A stretch of DNA of 64,000 nt from Anaeromyxobacter dehalogenans 2CP-C. Lineage in GTDB: Bacteria; Myxococcota; Myxococcia; Myxococcales; Anaeromyxobacteraceae. The translations under genes were made by a program, and so were the position numbers. Under the pieces are notes generated by a model. That model was not told the origin of the DNA and searched no databases. It was given only the letters and a program-made list of their open reading frames with translations. Location: positions 2,419,001 through 2,483,000 of the forward strand of contig NC_007760.1 in the NCBI RefSeq assembly GCF_000013385.1, read 5' to 3'. Below are positions 52,189 through 60,295 of this stretch, piece by piece (within the stretch, counting starts at the first letter, position 1; each line of letters opens with the position of its first letter).

Positions 52189-54438
52189 CTACCCCGCCAG
52201 GCCCGGGCGGCCCTGCGCGCGGCGCTGGGCGAACCCGCCCCACGCCAGGAACGCGATCTCGGCCAGCGCGATGAGGACCATCCAGATCACGATGGGCGAG
52301 TCGCCGAAGCCGTACGCGTGGAGCCCGGTCCCGAGGACGTAGTTCACCCCCAGGTACGTCATGAGGATGGTCTGGAAGGCGATGATGCTCCAGGCCGCCA
52401 CGCCGAACCGCCCGAGGAGCCGGTCGGAGCGGGCGTGCAGGATGGCCATGTACGCGAGGAAGGCGACCAGCGACCAGACCTCCTTCGGATCCCAGCCCCA
52501 GTACCGGCCCCACGACGACGCCGCCCAGATCGAGCCGGTGAGGATGCCGGCGATGAGCAGGATCGACCCGACCATCGTGTACCAGTAGTTCAGGTCTGCC
52601 ATCTTCTCGATGAGGTCCTCGCGCTTCGGCGCCAGCGCGCCGAACGCGATCTGCATGTGCGCGATGATCACCCCGAGCGCCAGCACCGCGTAGCTCACCA
52701 TGATGATGGGCACGTGGATGGCGAGCCAGGGCGTGCCGGTGAGCACCGGCGGCATCGGGTGGATGAAGCCGTCCATCGGCAGCAGGTCCACGAGCAGCAT
52801 GGTGAGCGCGGCGCCGGCGCTCGCGTTCACCAGCACGAGCCGGTTGCGGATGAACACGAGCGCGACGAGCGCGAACAGGCCCACGCCCCACGCCAGGAAC
52901 ATCATCGACTCGTACATGTTGGACGCAGGCACGCGGCCGCCCACCGCCCAGCGCACGCCCAGCCCCCAGGTCATCACGCCGAACCCGATCACGAGCAGCA
53001 CCGCCGCGGCCGCGTCGAGCGTGCGGTTCCGCGTGCGCCAGCCCGCGATCGCGGCCACCAGCGCGCCCACCAGGACGATCCAGGCGATGCGGCTCGGGCG
53101 CGTGGCGTTGTACGAGACCTCGCGGTCCATCGCGGCGGCCGCGGGCCAGCCCTCCAGGCGCGGCCCGCGGGCCAGCTCGAGCAGGCCGGGCAGCCCCGGC
53201 TGCGCCGCCGGGTTCCAGCGCGCCTCCGCCGGCCCGCCCACCGGCACCGGGCGCACGCCGCCGGAGATGAGGTCGCCCATGCGCTGGGCGCGCTCGTAGA
53301 GCTTCTCGACGTCGGCGAGGACGCCGCGGCGCGGCTCGTTGCGCGCCTCCTGCTCGGAGGCCTGCCGCATGAGCTGCCCGAACTGCGGGCTGCGCGCCAC
53401 CTGCACCAGCGCCGCGTGCGTGGCGCCGGAGAGCCCGATCGCCTCGGCGAGCTTGGCGTCGTCGAGCGCGATCACCGGCTCGTTCGCGGCGGCCTGCGGG
53501 TTCGCCAGCCAGCGCGCCGCGACGGCCACCGCGTCCCGGCCCTGCCACTGGCGGCGGCCGGTGATCTTCCAGACGTTCTCGCGCGCCCACGTGTCGAGCG
53601 GCATGACGCGGCCGTCGTACTGCACCGGCAGGCGGCGCAGCGCGTCCAGGTCCACCTTCGTGACCTCGTCGGGCGCGGCGGCGGCGGGGCGCGCCAGCGC
53701 GAGCAGCGCCAGGCCGGCGAGCAGCGCGGCGGCGCGGCGGCGCTGCACGATGCGCGTGCCGAACACCACGCACATGCCCAGCACCAGCAGCACGTACCCG
53801 GCGAACACGATGGGCTGGCCCGGGTCCTTCGACACCGAGAAGACCGACGCCTCGCGCCCGTTCTCCTGCTGGTAGCTCGACTGGAAGATGGTGTAGCCGC
53901 CGACCTCCAGCGGGTGGTTCATCCAGAGCGCGCCGGGCGTGCCGGCCCCGGTCTGCGGGTCGAGGATGACCACGTAGCTGCGGAACTGCGCCGGCCGCAT
54001 GGTCCCGGGGTAGTGGTCGATCTGGAAGTCCATCAGCCGGACCGAGAACGGCAGCGTGTGGCGGGCCACCAGCTGGCCGTTCTCCACCTGGTCGATCTCG
54101 TTGCCGGTCTGGCCCTCCCACAGGCCGAGCGTCCCCTCCACCTTGAAGAAGTACGTGACGAGCGCGCCGACGAGGATCAGCACCAGCGAGCCGTGGGTGA
54201 GCAGGTAGCCGATCCGCATCTTCCCGTAGGGGAAGAGCGAGAGCAGGGACGCCACCACGTTCACCGTGAACAGCGCCTGCAGCGCCAGGAACCACGGCGC
54301 GTAGTAGACGAGCCGCCCCGCCACCGCGACGCCGGACCGCGACTCGATGATGGTGCCCGCCGAGAGCCCGAGCAGCAGCAGCACGAGCAGGATCACGGCG
54401 AGCTTCAGGGAGGACAGCAGGGCGAGGAGCTTCGGCAT
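52189..54438 (-). CDS. ccsBA: Fused system II cytochrome c synthase (CcsB-CcsA/ResBC)
   Basis: The 749-residue membrane protein fuses ResB/CcsB and ResC/CcsA. The N-terminal half (about 1-250) has helices and a periplasmic loop of ResB (YLLTHGSLVLILVGALVTYFFKVEGTLGLWEG...). A periplasmic segment of about 200 residues follows. The C-terminal half has the CcsA heme-handling core, including a tryptophan-rich WWD-type motif (SIWAASSWGRYWGWDPKEVWSLVAFLAY) with flanking His-containing helices. It attaches heme to apocytochromes c, required for the cytochrome of the nar operon. It is followed by rubrerythrin. Confidence 0.93.
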   Translation of the reverse strand: MPKLLALLSSLKLAVILLVLLLLGLSAGTIIESRSGVAVAGRLVYYAPWFLALQALFTVNVVASLLSLFPYGKMRIGYLLTHGSLVLILVGALVTYFFKVEGTLGLWEGQTGNEIDQVENGQLVARHTLPFSVRLMDFQIDHYPGTMRPAQFRSYVVILDPQTGAGTPGALWMNHPLEVGGYTIFQSSYQQENGREASVFSVSKDPGQPIVFAGYVLLVLGMCVVFGTRIVQRRRAAALLAGLALLALARPAAAAPDEVTKVDLDALRRLPVQYDGRVMPLDTWARENVWKITGRRQWQGRDAVAVAARWLANPQAAANEPVIALDDAKLAEAIGLSGATHAALVQVARSPQFGQLMRQASEQEARNEPRRGVLADVEKLYERAQRMGDLISGGVRPVPVGGPAEARWNPAAQPGLPGLLELARGPRLEGWPAAAAMDREVSYNATRPSRIAWIVLVGALVAAIAGWRTRNRTLDAAAAVLLVIGFGVMTWGLGVRWAVGGRVPASNMYESMMFLAWGVGLFALVALVFIRNRLVLVNASAGAALTMLLVDLLPMDGFIHPMPPVLTGTPWLAIHVPIIMVSYAVLALGVIIAHMQIAFGALAPKREDLIEKMADLNYWYTMVGSILLIAGILTGSIWAASSWGRYWGWDPKEVWSLVAFLAYMAILHARSDRLLGRFGVAAWSIIAFQTILMTYLGVNYVLGTGLHAYGFGDSPIVIWMVLIALAEIAFLAWGGFAQRRAQGRPGLAG

Positions 54439-54648
54439 CGAACGACCTCTGCAGCGGAAGGACTCCGGGCCGGGGTGTGTGCCGGCGCGGCGCTTTCGGG
54501 GGAAAGCGGCGGCATGGTACCACCAGGGGCGTCCCCGCCGCGCCCCGAACCGGCGGTGGCAGGCCGGCGCGCGGCGGGCGTAAGTGCCCGAGGCGACGCT
54601 GCTTCTGGTCAGGGTGGGCCGGGCGCGACATCGCGCCGCAGGGCCCCG

Positions 54649-55887
54649 TCAGCGCCGGGGATGGCGCCGCGGACCCGGGGGACGGGACCCCGGTGCGCGA
54701 CCGTGCTGGGAGGGCGCCGCGGACGCCGGGCGCGGCGGCTGCGCGTGCCCGGGCCGGTCGCGGGGGCCGGCGAGCGGGAGGCGCTCGACGCGGATCACCT
54801 CGGGGCCGGGAACGGGCCCGCCGCGGCGCCGTTCGCCGCCGCGTTCGCCGCCGTGCTCGCGGCGATCCGCGGGACGGCCGCCGCGCTCCGGAGGGCGGCC
54901 GCCGCGATCCGGCGGACGGCCGCCGCGATCGGCGGGACGGCCACCCCGGTCGCCGGGGCCGGACCCGCGCCGGTTCCCGGGCCCGCGCCGCTGCGGCGCG
55001 TCGTCGCGAGCGGGCGCGGCGCGCGGGGCGGCCGCGTGCGCGGGCGTCGGTGCCGCGTGCGCAGGCGCGGCGTGCGGCCGCGGGGGCTGGCCGCGACGTC
55101 CACCCGCGCCGGACGGGTGTGCGGGCGCGCGGGGCGCGGGCTCCGGGGCGCGGCCGGACGGGACGAAGTCGGGGGTCAGCTCGCGCCGGACGTAGGCGCG
55201 CCAGATCTCCCGCGCGTCGCCCGCGGCGGCCTCGAGCGCGGGGTCGAGCGCGGCGAAGAAGCGGCGCAGGTTCTCGAGGTCGCGCCGGAAGAACGCCTCC
55301 GCCTGCCCGTTGTGCGCGGCGCCGACCACCTGCGGGAAGTCGATGACCACGGGCCCGTCGTGCCCGAGCAGCACGTTGTAGGGCGACAGGTCGCCGTGGA
55401 TGAGGTCGCAGCAGAGCATGCGCACCGCCTGGGCGCGCAGGTCGGCGTAGAGCGCGGCGGCGCGCTCGCGCGGCACGTGCGCGTCCACCAGGCGCGGCGC
55501 CGGGTGGCCGTCCGGGCCGACCACGAGCTCCATGAGCAGCACGCCCTCGTAGAACAGCACCGGGCGCGGGACCCGCACGCCCGCGGCGTGGAGCGCGTGC
55601 AGCGCGTCGGCCTCGCGCGCCTTCCAGGCCTCCTCCGCGGCCGCCTGCCCGAAGCGGCTCCCGCGATCCATGGCGCGCTGCGTGCGGCTGTCGCGGACGC
55701 GCCGGCCCTCGCGGTAGGCCGCGTCGTTGCGGAACGTGCGCGTCTGGCGGGCCTTGTAGACCTTGGCCGCGACCACCTCGCCGCCGGCCTGGACCAGCCA
55801 GACCTCGGCCTCCTTGCCGGTCTTCAGGCGCGCGCCGACGGCTTCGACCACGCCGTCGGCGAGGAGCGGTGCGAGGGGATCGTGCAT
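54649..55887 (-). CDS. RIO-type protein kinase with repetitive disordered tail
   Basis: Residues 1-230 form a RIO1-like kinase: KTGKEAEVWLV (22-32), AAKVYK with Lys42, the catalytic HGDLSPYN (His164-Asn171) and metal-binding VIDFPQ (Asp183). The remaining 180 residues are disordered Pro/Ala/Arg-rich sequence with four 7-residue GGRPxDR-type repeats, encoded by 21-bp tandem units at 54862-54945. Bacterial RIO kinases are rare and their substrates unknown. The ATG at 55887 lies seven bases after the stop of the RGG-rich gene. The two are a likely operon. Confidence 0.9.
   Translation of the reverse strand: MHDPLAPLLADGVVEAVGARLKTGKEAEVWLVQAGGEVVAAKVYKARQTRTFRNDAAYREGRRVRDSRTQRAMDRGSRFGQAAAEEAWKAREADALHALHAAGVRVPRPVLFYEGVLLMELVVGPDGHPAPRLVDAHVPRERAAALYADLRAQAVRMLCCDLIHGDLSPYNVLLGHDGPVVIDFPQVVGAAHNGQAEAFFRRDLENLRRFFAALDPALEAAAGDAREIWRAYVRRELTPDFVPSGRAPEPAPRAPAHPSGAGGRRGQPPRPHAAPAHAAPTPAHAAAPRAAPARDDAPQRRGPGNRRGSGPGDRGGRPADRGGRPPDRGGRPPERGGRPADRREHGGERGGERRRGGPVPGPEVIRVERLPLAGPRDRPGHAQPPRPASAAPSQHGRAPGSRPPGPRRHPRR
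54862..54945 (-). repeat. Four tandem 21-bp units inside the RIO kinase tail
   Basis: Units at 54862-54882, 54883-54903, 54904-54924 and 54925-54945 encode the 7-residue GGRPxDR/ER repeat. The unit preserves the reading frame, and the variants differ mostly at one codon. It looks like a slipped, in-frame minisatellite in an otherwise conserved kinase gene. Confidence 0.8.
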
Positions 55888-55894
55888 GCGCGAG

Positions 55895-56662
55895 CTACTT
55901 CTTCGGCGCGCCGCCGCCGGGGCCACCCGGACCGCGCCCGCCGCCGGGACCGCCCGGCCGCCGGCCGCCGCCGCCGCCCGGCCGCCCGCGCCCGCCGCCG
56001 CGCTCGTTGCGTCGGTCCTCGCGGAGCGAGTCCATCGAGAAGCCGCCGGTCGCGCCGGCTCCCTTGCCGCCGCCGCCACCGCCGCCCGGGCCGCGGCCGC
56101 CGCCGCCCCCGCCCCGGCCGCCGCGGCCACCCCGGCGCCCGCCGCGATCGTCGCGGTCGCCGCCGGCGGTCTGCTTCATGCTCGCGGGGAACAGGTCCAC
56201 CAGGAACTGGTGGTCGCCGAGCGTCTTGGCGCCCGCGACCGGCTCCTCGGCCCCGAAGACCCGCACCAGCCGGACGTCCTCGGCGCGGCGGCCCACCACC
56301 TCGACCGCGGCGCGGAGGAGCGCCAGGCGATCGCCGGAGACCCCGGTCGCCTCGGACACCGCGGCGTCGAGCGCGGCCTTCACGGCCTCGCTCTCGCCCT
56401 TGGGCGCCGCCTGCGCGGGCGCCGCGGCGGCCTCGGGCTGCGCGGCCTCGGGCTGCGCGGCGTCGGAAGGCGCCGCTTCGGCCGGCGCGGCCGCCTCGGG
56501 CGCGGCCTCGGGCGCGGCCTCCGGCGCCGGCTCGGTCGTGGCCGCCGGGGCGGGCGGCGCCGCGACGGGCTCGGGCTCGGCCGGGAGGTTGCGCCGCGCG
56601 GCCGCGATCGCCGCCGCCGCCGTCCGGATCAGGGTGCCGCTCAGCTCGGTCAGGGTCTTCAT
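55895..56662 (-). CDS. RGG-rich low-complexity protein
   Basis: The 255-residue product has an N-terminal helix (LTELSGTLIRTAAAAIAAARR), then a Pro/Glu/Ala repeat region (PEAAPEAAPEAAAP, AAQPEAAQPEAA), a folded alpha/beta segment (GESEAVKAALDAAVSEATGVSGDRLALLRAAVEVVGRRAEDVRLVRVFGAEEPVAG, about 100-160) and a C-terminal 80 residues of RGG/GRG repeats. Such RGG tails bind RNA in other proteins. It ends seven bases before the RIO kinase. The start is the ATG at 56662 (MKTLTEL). No named family. Confidence 0.68.
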   Translation of the reverse strand: MKTLTELSGTLIRTAAAAIAAARRNLPAEPEPVAAPPAPAATTEPAPEAAPEAAPEAAAPAEAAPSDAAQPEAAQPEAAAAPAQAAPKGESEAVKAALDAAVSEATGVSGDRLALLRAAVEVVGRRAEDVRLVRVFGAEEPVAGAKTLGDHQFLVDLFPASMKQTAGGDRDDRGGRRGGRGGRGGGGGGRGPGGGGGGGKGAGATGGFSMDSLREDRRNERGGGRGRPGGGGGRRPGGPGGGRGPGGPGGGAPKK

Positions 56663-56729
56663 GGGGCCGTAGCCATACACCATCGGCCCGCGCCGACAAA
56701 GCGCCGCGGGGTCACCCCTCGGCGCCGGC

Positions 56730-57632
56730 CTAGGGCCTGGGCGGCGGGTGCTGGCGGGACCAGGCCTGGAACCGTCCGGCGGCCCCCTGGAGGCGGGGCG
56801 AGGCGGTCGCCCAGGAGAACGACCGGGTCAGGCGCAGGTCGCGGAGCGGGAGGATCCGGAGCGTGCCGGCCGCCACCTCGAGCTGCACGCTCCAGCGCGA
56901 GACGAACGCCACGCCCAGCCCCGCCACCGCGGCCATCTTGATCGACTGGTTGGAGCCGAACAGGAGCTCGGACCGGCGCACCGAGCGGGCCCCGAGGACC
57001 CCGGCCAGCGCCTCCTCGACCACCGCGCGGGTGTTGGACCCGGGCTCGCGGAGCAGCAGCGGGGCCGAGGCGAGGTCGGCCGCGCGGGAGATGCGCAGGA
57101 GGTCGCGCGCGGACGCGGCGGCGACCGCCACCAGCTCGTCCTCCAGGTAGCGCTCCAGGTGGACGCGCGGCGAGCGCAGCCGGCCCTCCACGATCCCGAG
57201 CGGCACCTTCCCGTCCGCCACCCACTCCAGCACGCGGGCCGTGTTCGCGACCTGGAGCCGGAACGGGACGCGGCCGTGCACGGCGCGGTAGCCGGCCACG
57301 AGCGGCGGGGCGACGTAGGACGCGGTGGTCATGCTGGCGCCGAGCACCACCTCCTCGCCCACGCCCGGCTCGTCCTGGAACGCGCCCTCCACCTCGCCGA
57401 GCAGCGCGTGCACCTGCTTGGCGGTGTCGAGCAGCCGCAGCCCCCAGTCGTTCGGCGTGACGCCCTTCGACGAGCGGACCAGCAGCGCGCGGCCGCACTC
57501 CTCCTCCAGGGCGCGGATCTGCGCGGTGACCGCCGGCTGCGACAGGTGGAGCAGCTTGGCGGCGGTGGAGATCTTCCGGGCCTGCGCGACCACGCGGAAG
57601 GTCTCGAGCTTGCGGGGATCGAGGCGGCGCAC
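56730..57632 (-). CDS. LysR-family transcriptional regulator
   Basis: The 300-residue protein has an N-terminal winged helix: LETFRVVAQARKISTAAKLLHLSQPAVTAQIRALEEECGRALLVRS. A LysR substrate-binding domain follows (VVLGASMTTASYVAPPLVAGYRAVHGRVPFRLQVANTARVLEWVADGKVPLGIVEG). It starts with GTG at 57632. The gene is not divergent from an obvious target; the CBS gene starts 160 bp away in the opposite direction. The target is unknown. Confidence 0.93.
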   Translation of the reverse strand: MRRLDPRKLETFRVVAQARKISTAAKLLHLSQPAVTAQIRALEEECGRALLVRSSKGVTPNDWGLRLLDTAKQVHALLGEVEGAFQDEPGVGEEVVLGASMTTASYVAPPLVAGYRAVHGRVPFRLQVANTARVLEWVADGKVPLGIVEGRLRSPRVHLERYLEDELVAVAAASARDLLRISRAADLASAPLLLREPGSNTRAVVEEALAGVLGARSVRRSELLFGSNQSIKMAAVAGLGVAFVSRWSVQLEVAAGTLRILPLRDLRLTRSFSWATASPRLQGAAGRFQAWSRQHPPPRP

Positions 57633-57792
57633 GCGCGCAGGCTATCAGATCCCCTGCGCGCCCGGGAGCCGACCATCAGCTCTGCCTATGGTCCATCGGA
57701 TCTTGCGTGGAGGCGCGCCGCGCGGGCGGGCGCATCATCGCCTCCGGAACGCCGGGCCGCGCCCGGCCGCTCAGCCCCGGAGGGCACCGCAC

Positions 57793-58275
57793 ATGGCCTC
57801 GATCCAGACCCGCGTCACCCGCACCGTCGTCGCGCTCGACGACACCGCCAGCTGCGCCGAGGCCGCCCGCCTCATGACCGACCGCGGCATCGGCTCGGTC
57901 GGCGTGCGCCGCGGCGGGGCGCTCACGGGCCTGGTGACCGAGCGCGACCTGGTCGCGGCCATCGCGCGCGGGGTGGACCCGGCGAAGACGCCGCTCGCGG
58001 CGGTGCTGCGCCCCGACTTCCCCGCCGTCGCGCCGCAGGCCACCGACGCCGAGTGCGCCCAGCTCATGCGCACCCGCCGCACCCGCCACCTGGCGGTGCG
58101 CGAGGGCGGCGCGGTGGTGGGCGTCATCTCGATGCTCGACCTCGTGGACCTGGTGGTCGAGGAGAAGCAGTCGGACATCGAGCAGCTCGAGAGCTACATC
58201 CGCGGCGGCCGCGCCCACCAGCTGAGCGAGCCCATCACCACGCTCTTCAGCCACGCGGCCAACTCCGCCTACTAG
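57793..58275 (+). CDS. CBS-domain pair protein
   Basis: The 160-residue protein consists of two CBS domains: VVALDDTASCAEAARLMTDRGIGSVGVRRGGALTGLVTERDLVAAIA and APQATDAECAQLMRTRRTRHLAVREGGAVVGVISMLDLVDLVV, followed by a short helical tail. Tandem CBS modules bind adenine nucleotides and control partner activity. No fused output domain is present, so the partner is unknown. It is convergent with the SDR gene. Confidence 0.88.
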   Translation: MASIQTRVTRTVVALDDTASCAEAARLMTDRGIGSVGVRRGGALTGLVTERDLVAAIARGVDPAKTPLAAVLRPDFPAVAPQATDAECAQLMRTRRTRHLAVREGGAVVGVISMLDLVDLVVEEKQSDIEQLESYIRGGRAHQLSEPITTLFSHAANSAY

Positions 58276-58285
58276 GGCCTCCCCC

Positions 58286-59905
58286 TCACCACGGCACCGG
58301 CCGGTAGTCCTTGAAGAACTGCCCGGCCGGGTGCCGCCCGGTGCGGAAGCCCTCGAAGATGGGCGCGACGATCCGCGCCGCCCCGTCCACGATGTCGAGC
58401 GGCGGCGAGAACGCGTGCTCCTCCGCCTTGCGCGCGGCGAGGTGGGCCGGGTCCTCGTCGGTCACCCAGCCGGTGTCCACCGCGTTCAGGAAGATCCCGT
58501 CCTTCGCGTAGTCCGCCGCGCTGGTCCGCACCAGCATGTTGAGCGCCGCCTTCGCCATGTTGGTGTGCGGGTGCCGGTCGGTCTTGTGCTCGCGGTAGAA
58601 CTGCCCCTCCATCGCCGACACCATCACCACGTGCCGGGCCGCGTCGCCGCTGGTGGCGGTCCCCGGGGGCGCGCCGGGCGCCCGCGTCATGAGCGGCTTC
58701 AGCCGCGACGCCATCACGAACGGCGCCGTCGCGTTCACCAGCAGCACCTCCAGCAGCTCCAGGGTGGGCACCTCGTGCAGGCGCAGGCGCCACGAGTTGT
58801 GCGCGCGCAGGTCCACCTGCTGCAGGTCCTGGTCGAGCACGCCGCGCGGGAACAGCTCCAGCGCGCTCCTCCCCGGCAGGAGCAGGTCCGCGTCGCTGCG
58901 CGCCTGCGAGAGCAGCGCGGGCCCGGTCACGCCCGCCGCGCCGCCCTGGCCGCGGAGCGCGTCCCGGAACGCCTCCCAGTCGCGCAGCAGCGCGCGCTCG
59001 GCCGGCGGCAGCGCGGACGGCGGCGCCTGCTCGGCCTCGAGCAGGTGCGCGTAGAACCCCGGGGGCCGCCGCACCGTCTGGCAGGCGTTGTGGAGCTGGA
59101 AGTCGAGCCGCGGCAGCGTCGCCTCGAGCCGCTGGCAGAGCAGCTCGACGCTGGGGGTGTGGCGCAGGTCCACGCCGTGGATCGAGAGCCGGTCCCGCCA
59201 GCGCTCGAAGTCCGCCTCGCGCGCGTAGCGCGCCGCGGCGTCGCGCGGGAACCGGGTCAGCGCCACCACGCTGCACCCGGCGCGGAGCAGCAGCAGCGCC
59301 GCCTGGTAGCCGATCTTCACGCGCGCGCCGGTCACGAGCGCCACCCGGCCCCGCAGGTCCGCGCCGGCGGTGCGGCGCGCCTGGTTCTCGTCCCCGCAGG
59401 CGCGGCACAGCTGATCGTAGAACGGGTGCAGGCGGCGGAACGTCGCCTTGCACACGTAGCACTTGCGCGGCTCCGACAGCTCCGGCCCGGTGTTCTCCTC
59501 GGCGCCCGGCGCGCCCGCCCCTGCCCCGGCGCCGCCCTCGCCCGCGCCGGGCAGGCGCGGCCACCAGCCGGACGCGTCGGCGCCTGGCGGCGGCAGCGCG
59601 GGGAGCGGCGCCACGAACACCGGCGCCTGCCGGAGCCGCTGGATGCCGGTGTCCCGGCGCAGGTCCGCGTCCCGCGACCGGCGCGCGCGGTGCTCCTCCT
59701 TGAGCAGGGCCTTCTGCAGCTTCTTGCGGGCCTTCAGGTCCGGCCGCGCCACCTCGCCGGCCAGCCGCTGCAGCGCCACGCGCGCGTCCGCGTCCACGCG
59801 CGCGAGCACGGTGCGGTCCTCGGCCACCCGCGCCAGCACGCGGAGCGCCGCCGCGAGGTCGGCCGGATCGAGGTCCGGCCCGCCGCCGTCGCCAGGTGTC
59901 GCCAT
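58286..59905 (-). CDS. Zinc-ribbon SDR-like protein lacking the catalytic tyrosine
   Basis: The 539-residue protein has an N-terminal helical region (1-90), a Gly/Ala-rich linker, a zinc ribbon with Cys149, Cys152, Cys167 and Cys170, then an SDR Rossmann domain: TGARVKIG at 192-199 and LHNACQT at the NNAG position. The active-site Ser is in VMVSAMEG, but the expected YxxxK is TNMAK, so the catalytic Tyr is replaced by Thr. A roughly 130-residue insertion lies between the cofactor and catalytic segments. The function may be non-oxidoreductase. It ends 10 bp from the CBS gene. Confidence 0.85.
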   Translation of the reverse strand: MATPGDGGGPDLDPADLAAALRVLARVAEDRTVLARVDADARVALQRLAGEVARPDLKARKKLQKALLKEEHRARRSRDADLRRDTGIQRLRQAPVFVAPLPALPPPGADASGWWPRLPGAGEGGAGAGAGAPGAEENTGPELSEPRKCYVCKATFRRLHPFYDQLCRACGDENQARRTAGADLRGRVALVTGARVKIGYQAALLLLRAGCSVVALTRFPRDAAARYAREADFERWRDRLSIHGVDLRHTPSVELLCQRLEATLPRLDFQLHNACQTVRRPPGFYAHLLEAEQAPPSALPPAERALLRDWEAFRDALRGQGGAAGVTGPALLSQARSDADLLLPGRSALELFPRGVLDQDLQQVDLRAHNSWRLRLHEVPTLELLEVLLVNATAPFVMASRLKPLMTRAPGAPPGTATSGDAARHVVMVSAMEGQFYREHKTDRHPHTNMAKAALNMLVRTSAADYAKDGIFLNAVDTGWVTDEDPAHLAARKAEEHAFSPPLDIVDGAARIVAPIFEGFRTGRHPAGQFFKDYRPVPW

Positions 59906-60087
59906 GGGGGCGCATCCATACCCCGGCCGCGGGCGCGTGCCCACCCCCGCCGCGCGGCGGCGTGCCACGGGCGTCCCTCGTCCGCGCGTCCCGGCCCTGC
60001 GGGTCGGGCGCTCGCGCGACTTTCCCGGCGCGGGCCGGCGGGCGACGCTGGGCACGGTCGCAGCGTCGGGCGACCCGGGGGGACGCG

Positions 60088-60288
60088 ATGATCCACTTCT
60101 ACGAAGAGGCGGCGGGCGGCGCGGCGTGCCGGGCGGAGAACGGCCGGTTCTGGACCATCGTCCCCGTCACCGTCTCCTGCCCCGCCTGCCAGGCGGTGCT
60201 GGCCGAGCGCGAGGCGGAGCGCCGGGCGCAGCGGGCCCCGCCGCCCCCGTGCGCGCCGGCGCTGCTCGGCCGGCTGCGCTCCGCCTGA
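60088..60288 (+). CDS. Small CPAC-motif protein
   Basis: The 66-residue protein has MIHFYEEAAGGAACRAENGRFWTIVPVTVSCPACQAVLAEREAER, with a CPxC pair and a third Cys at 14. It looks like a short zinc-ribbon or thioredoxin-motif peptide. No family is recognised. The ATG at 60088 follows GGGGGGAC and codon use is as in its neighbours. It lies 182 bp from the divergent SDR gene and 8 bp from the convergent histidine kinase gene. Confidence 0.62.
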   Translation: MIHFYEEAAGGAACRAENGRFWTIVPVTVSCPACQAVLAEREAERRAQRAPPPPCAPALLGRLRSA

Positions 60289-60295
60289 CGGCGTC

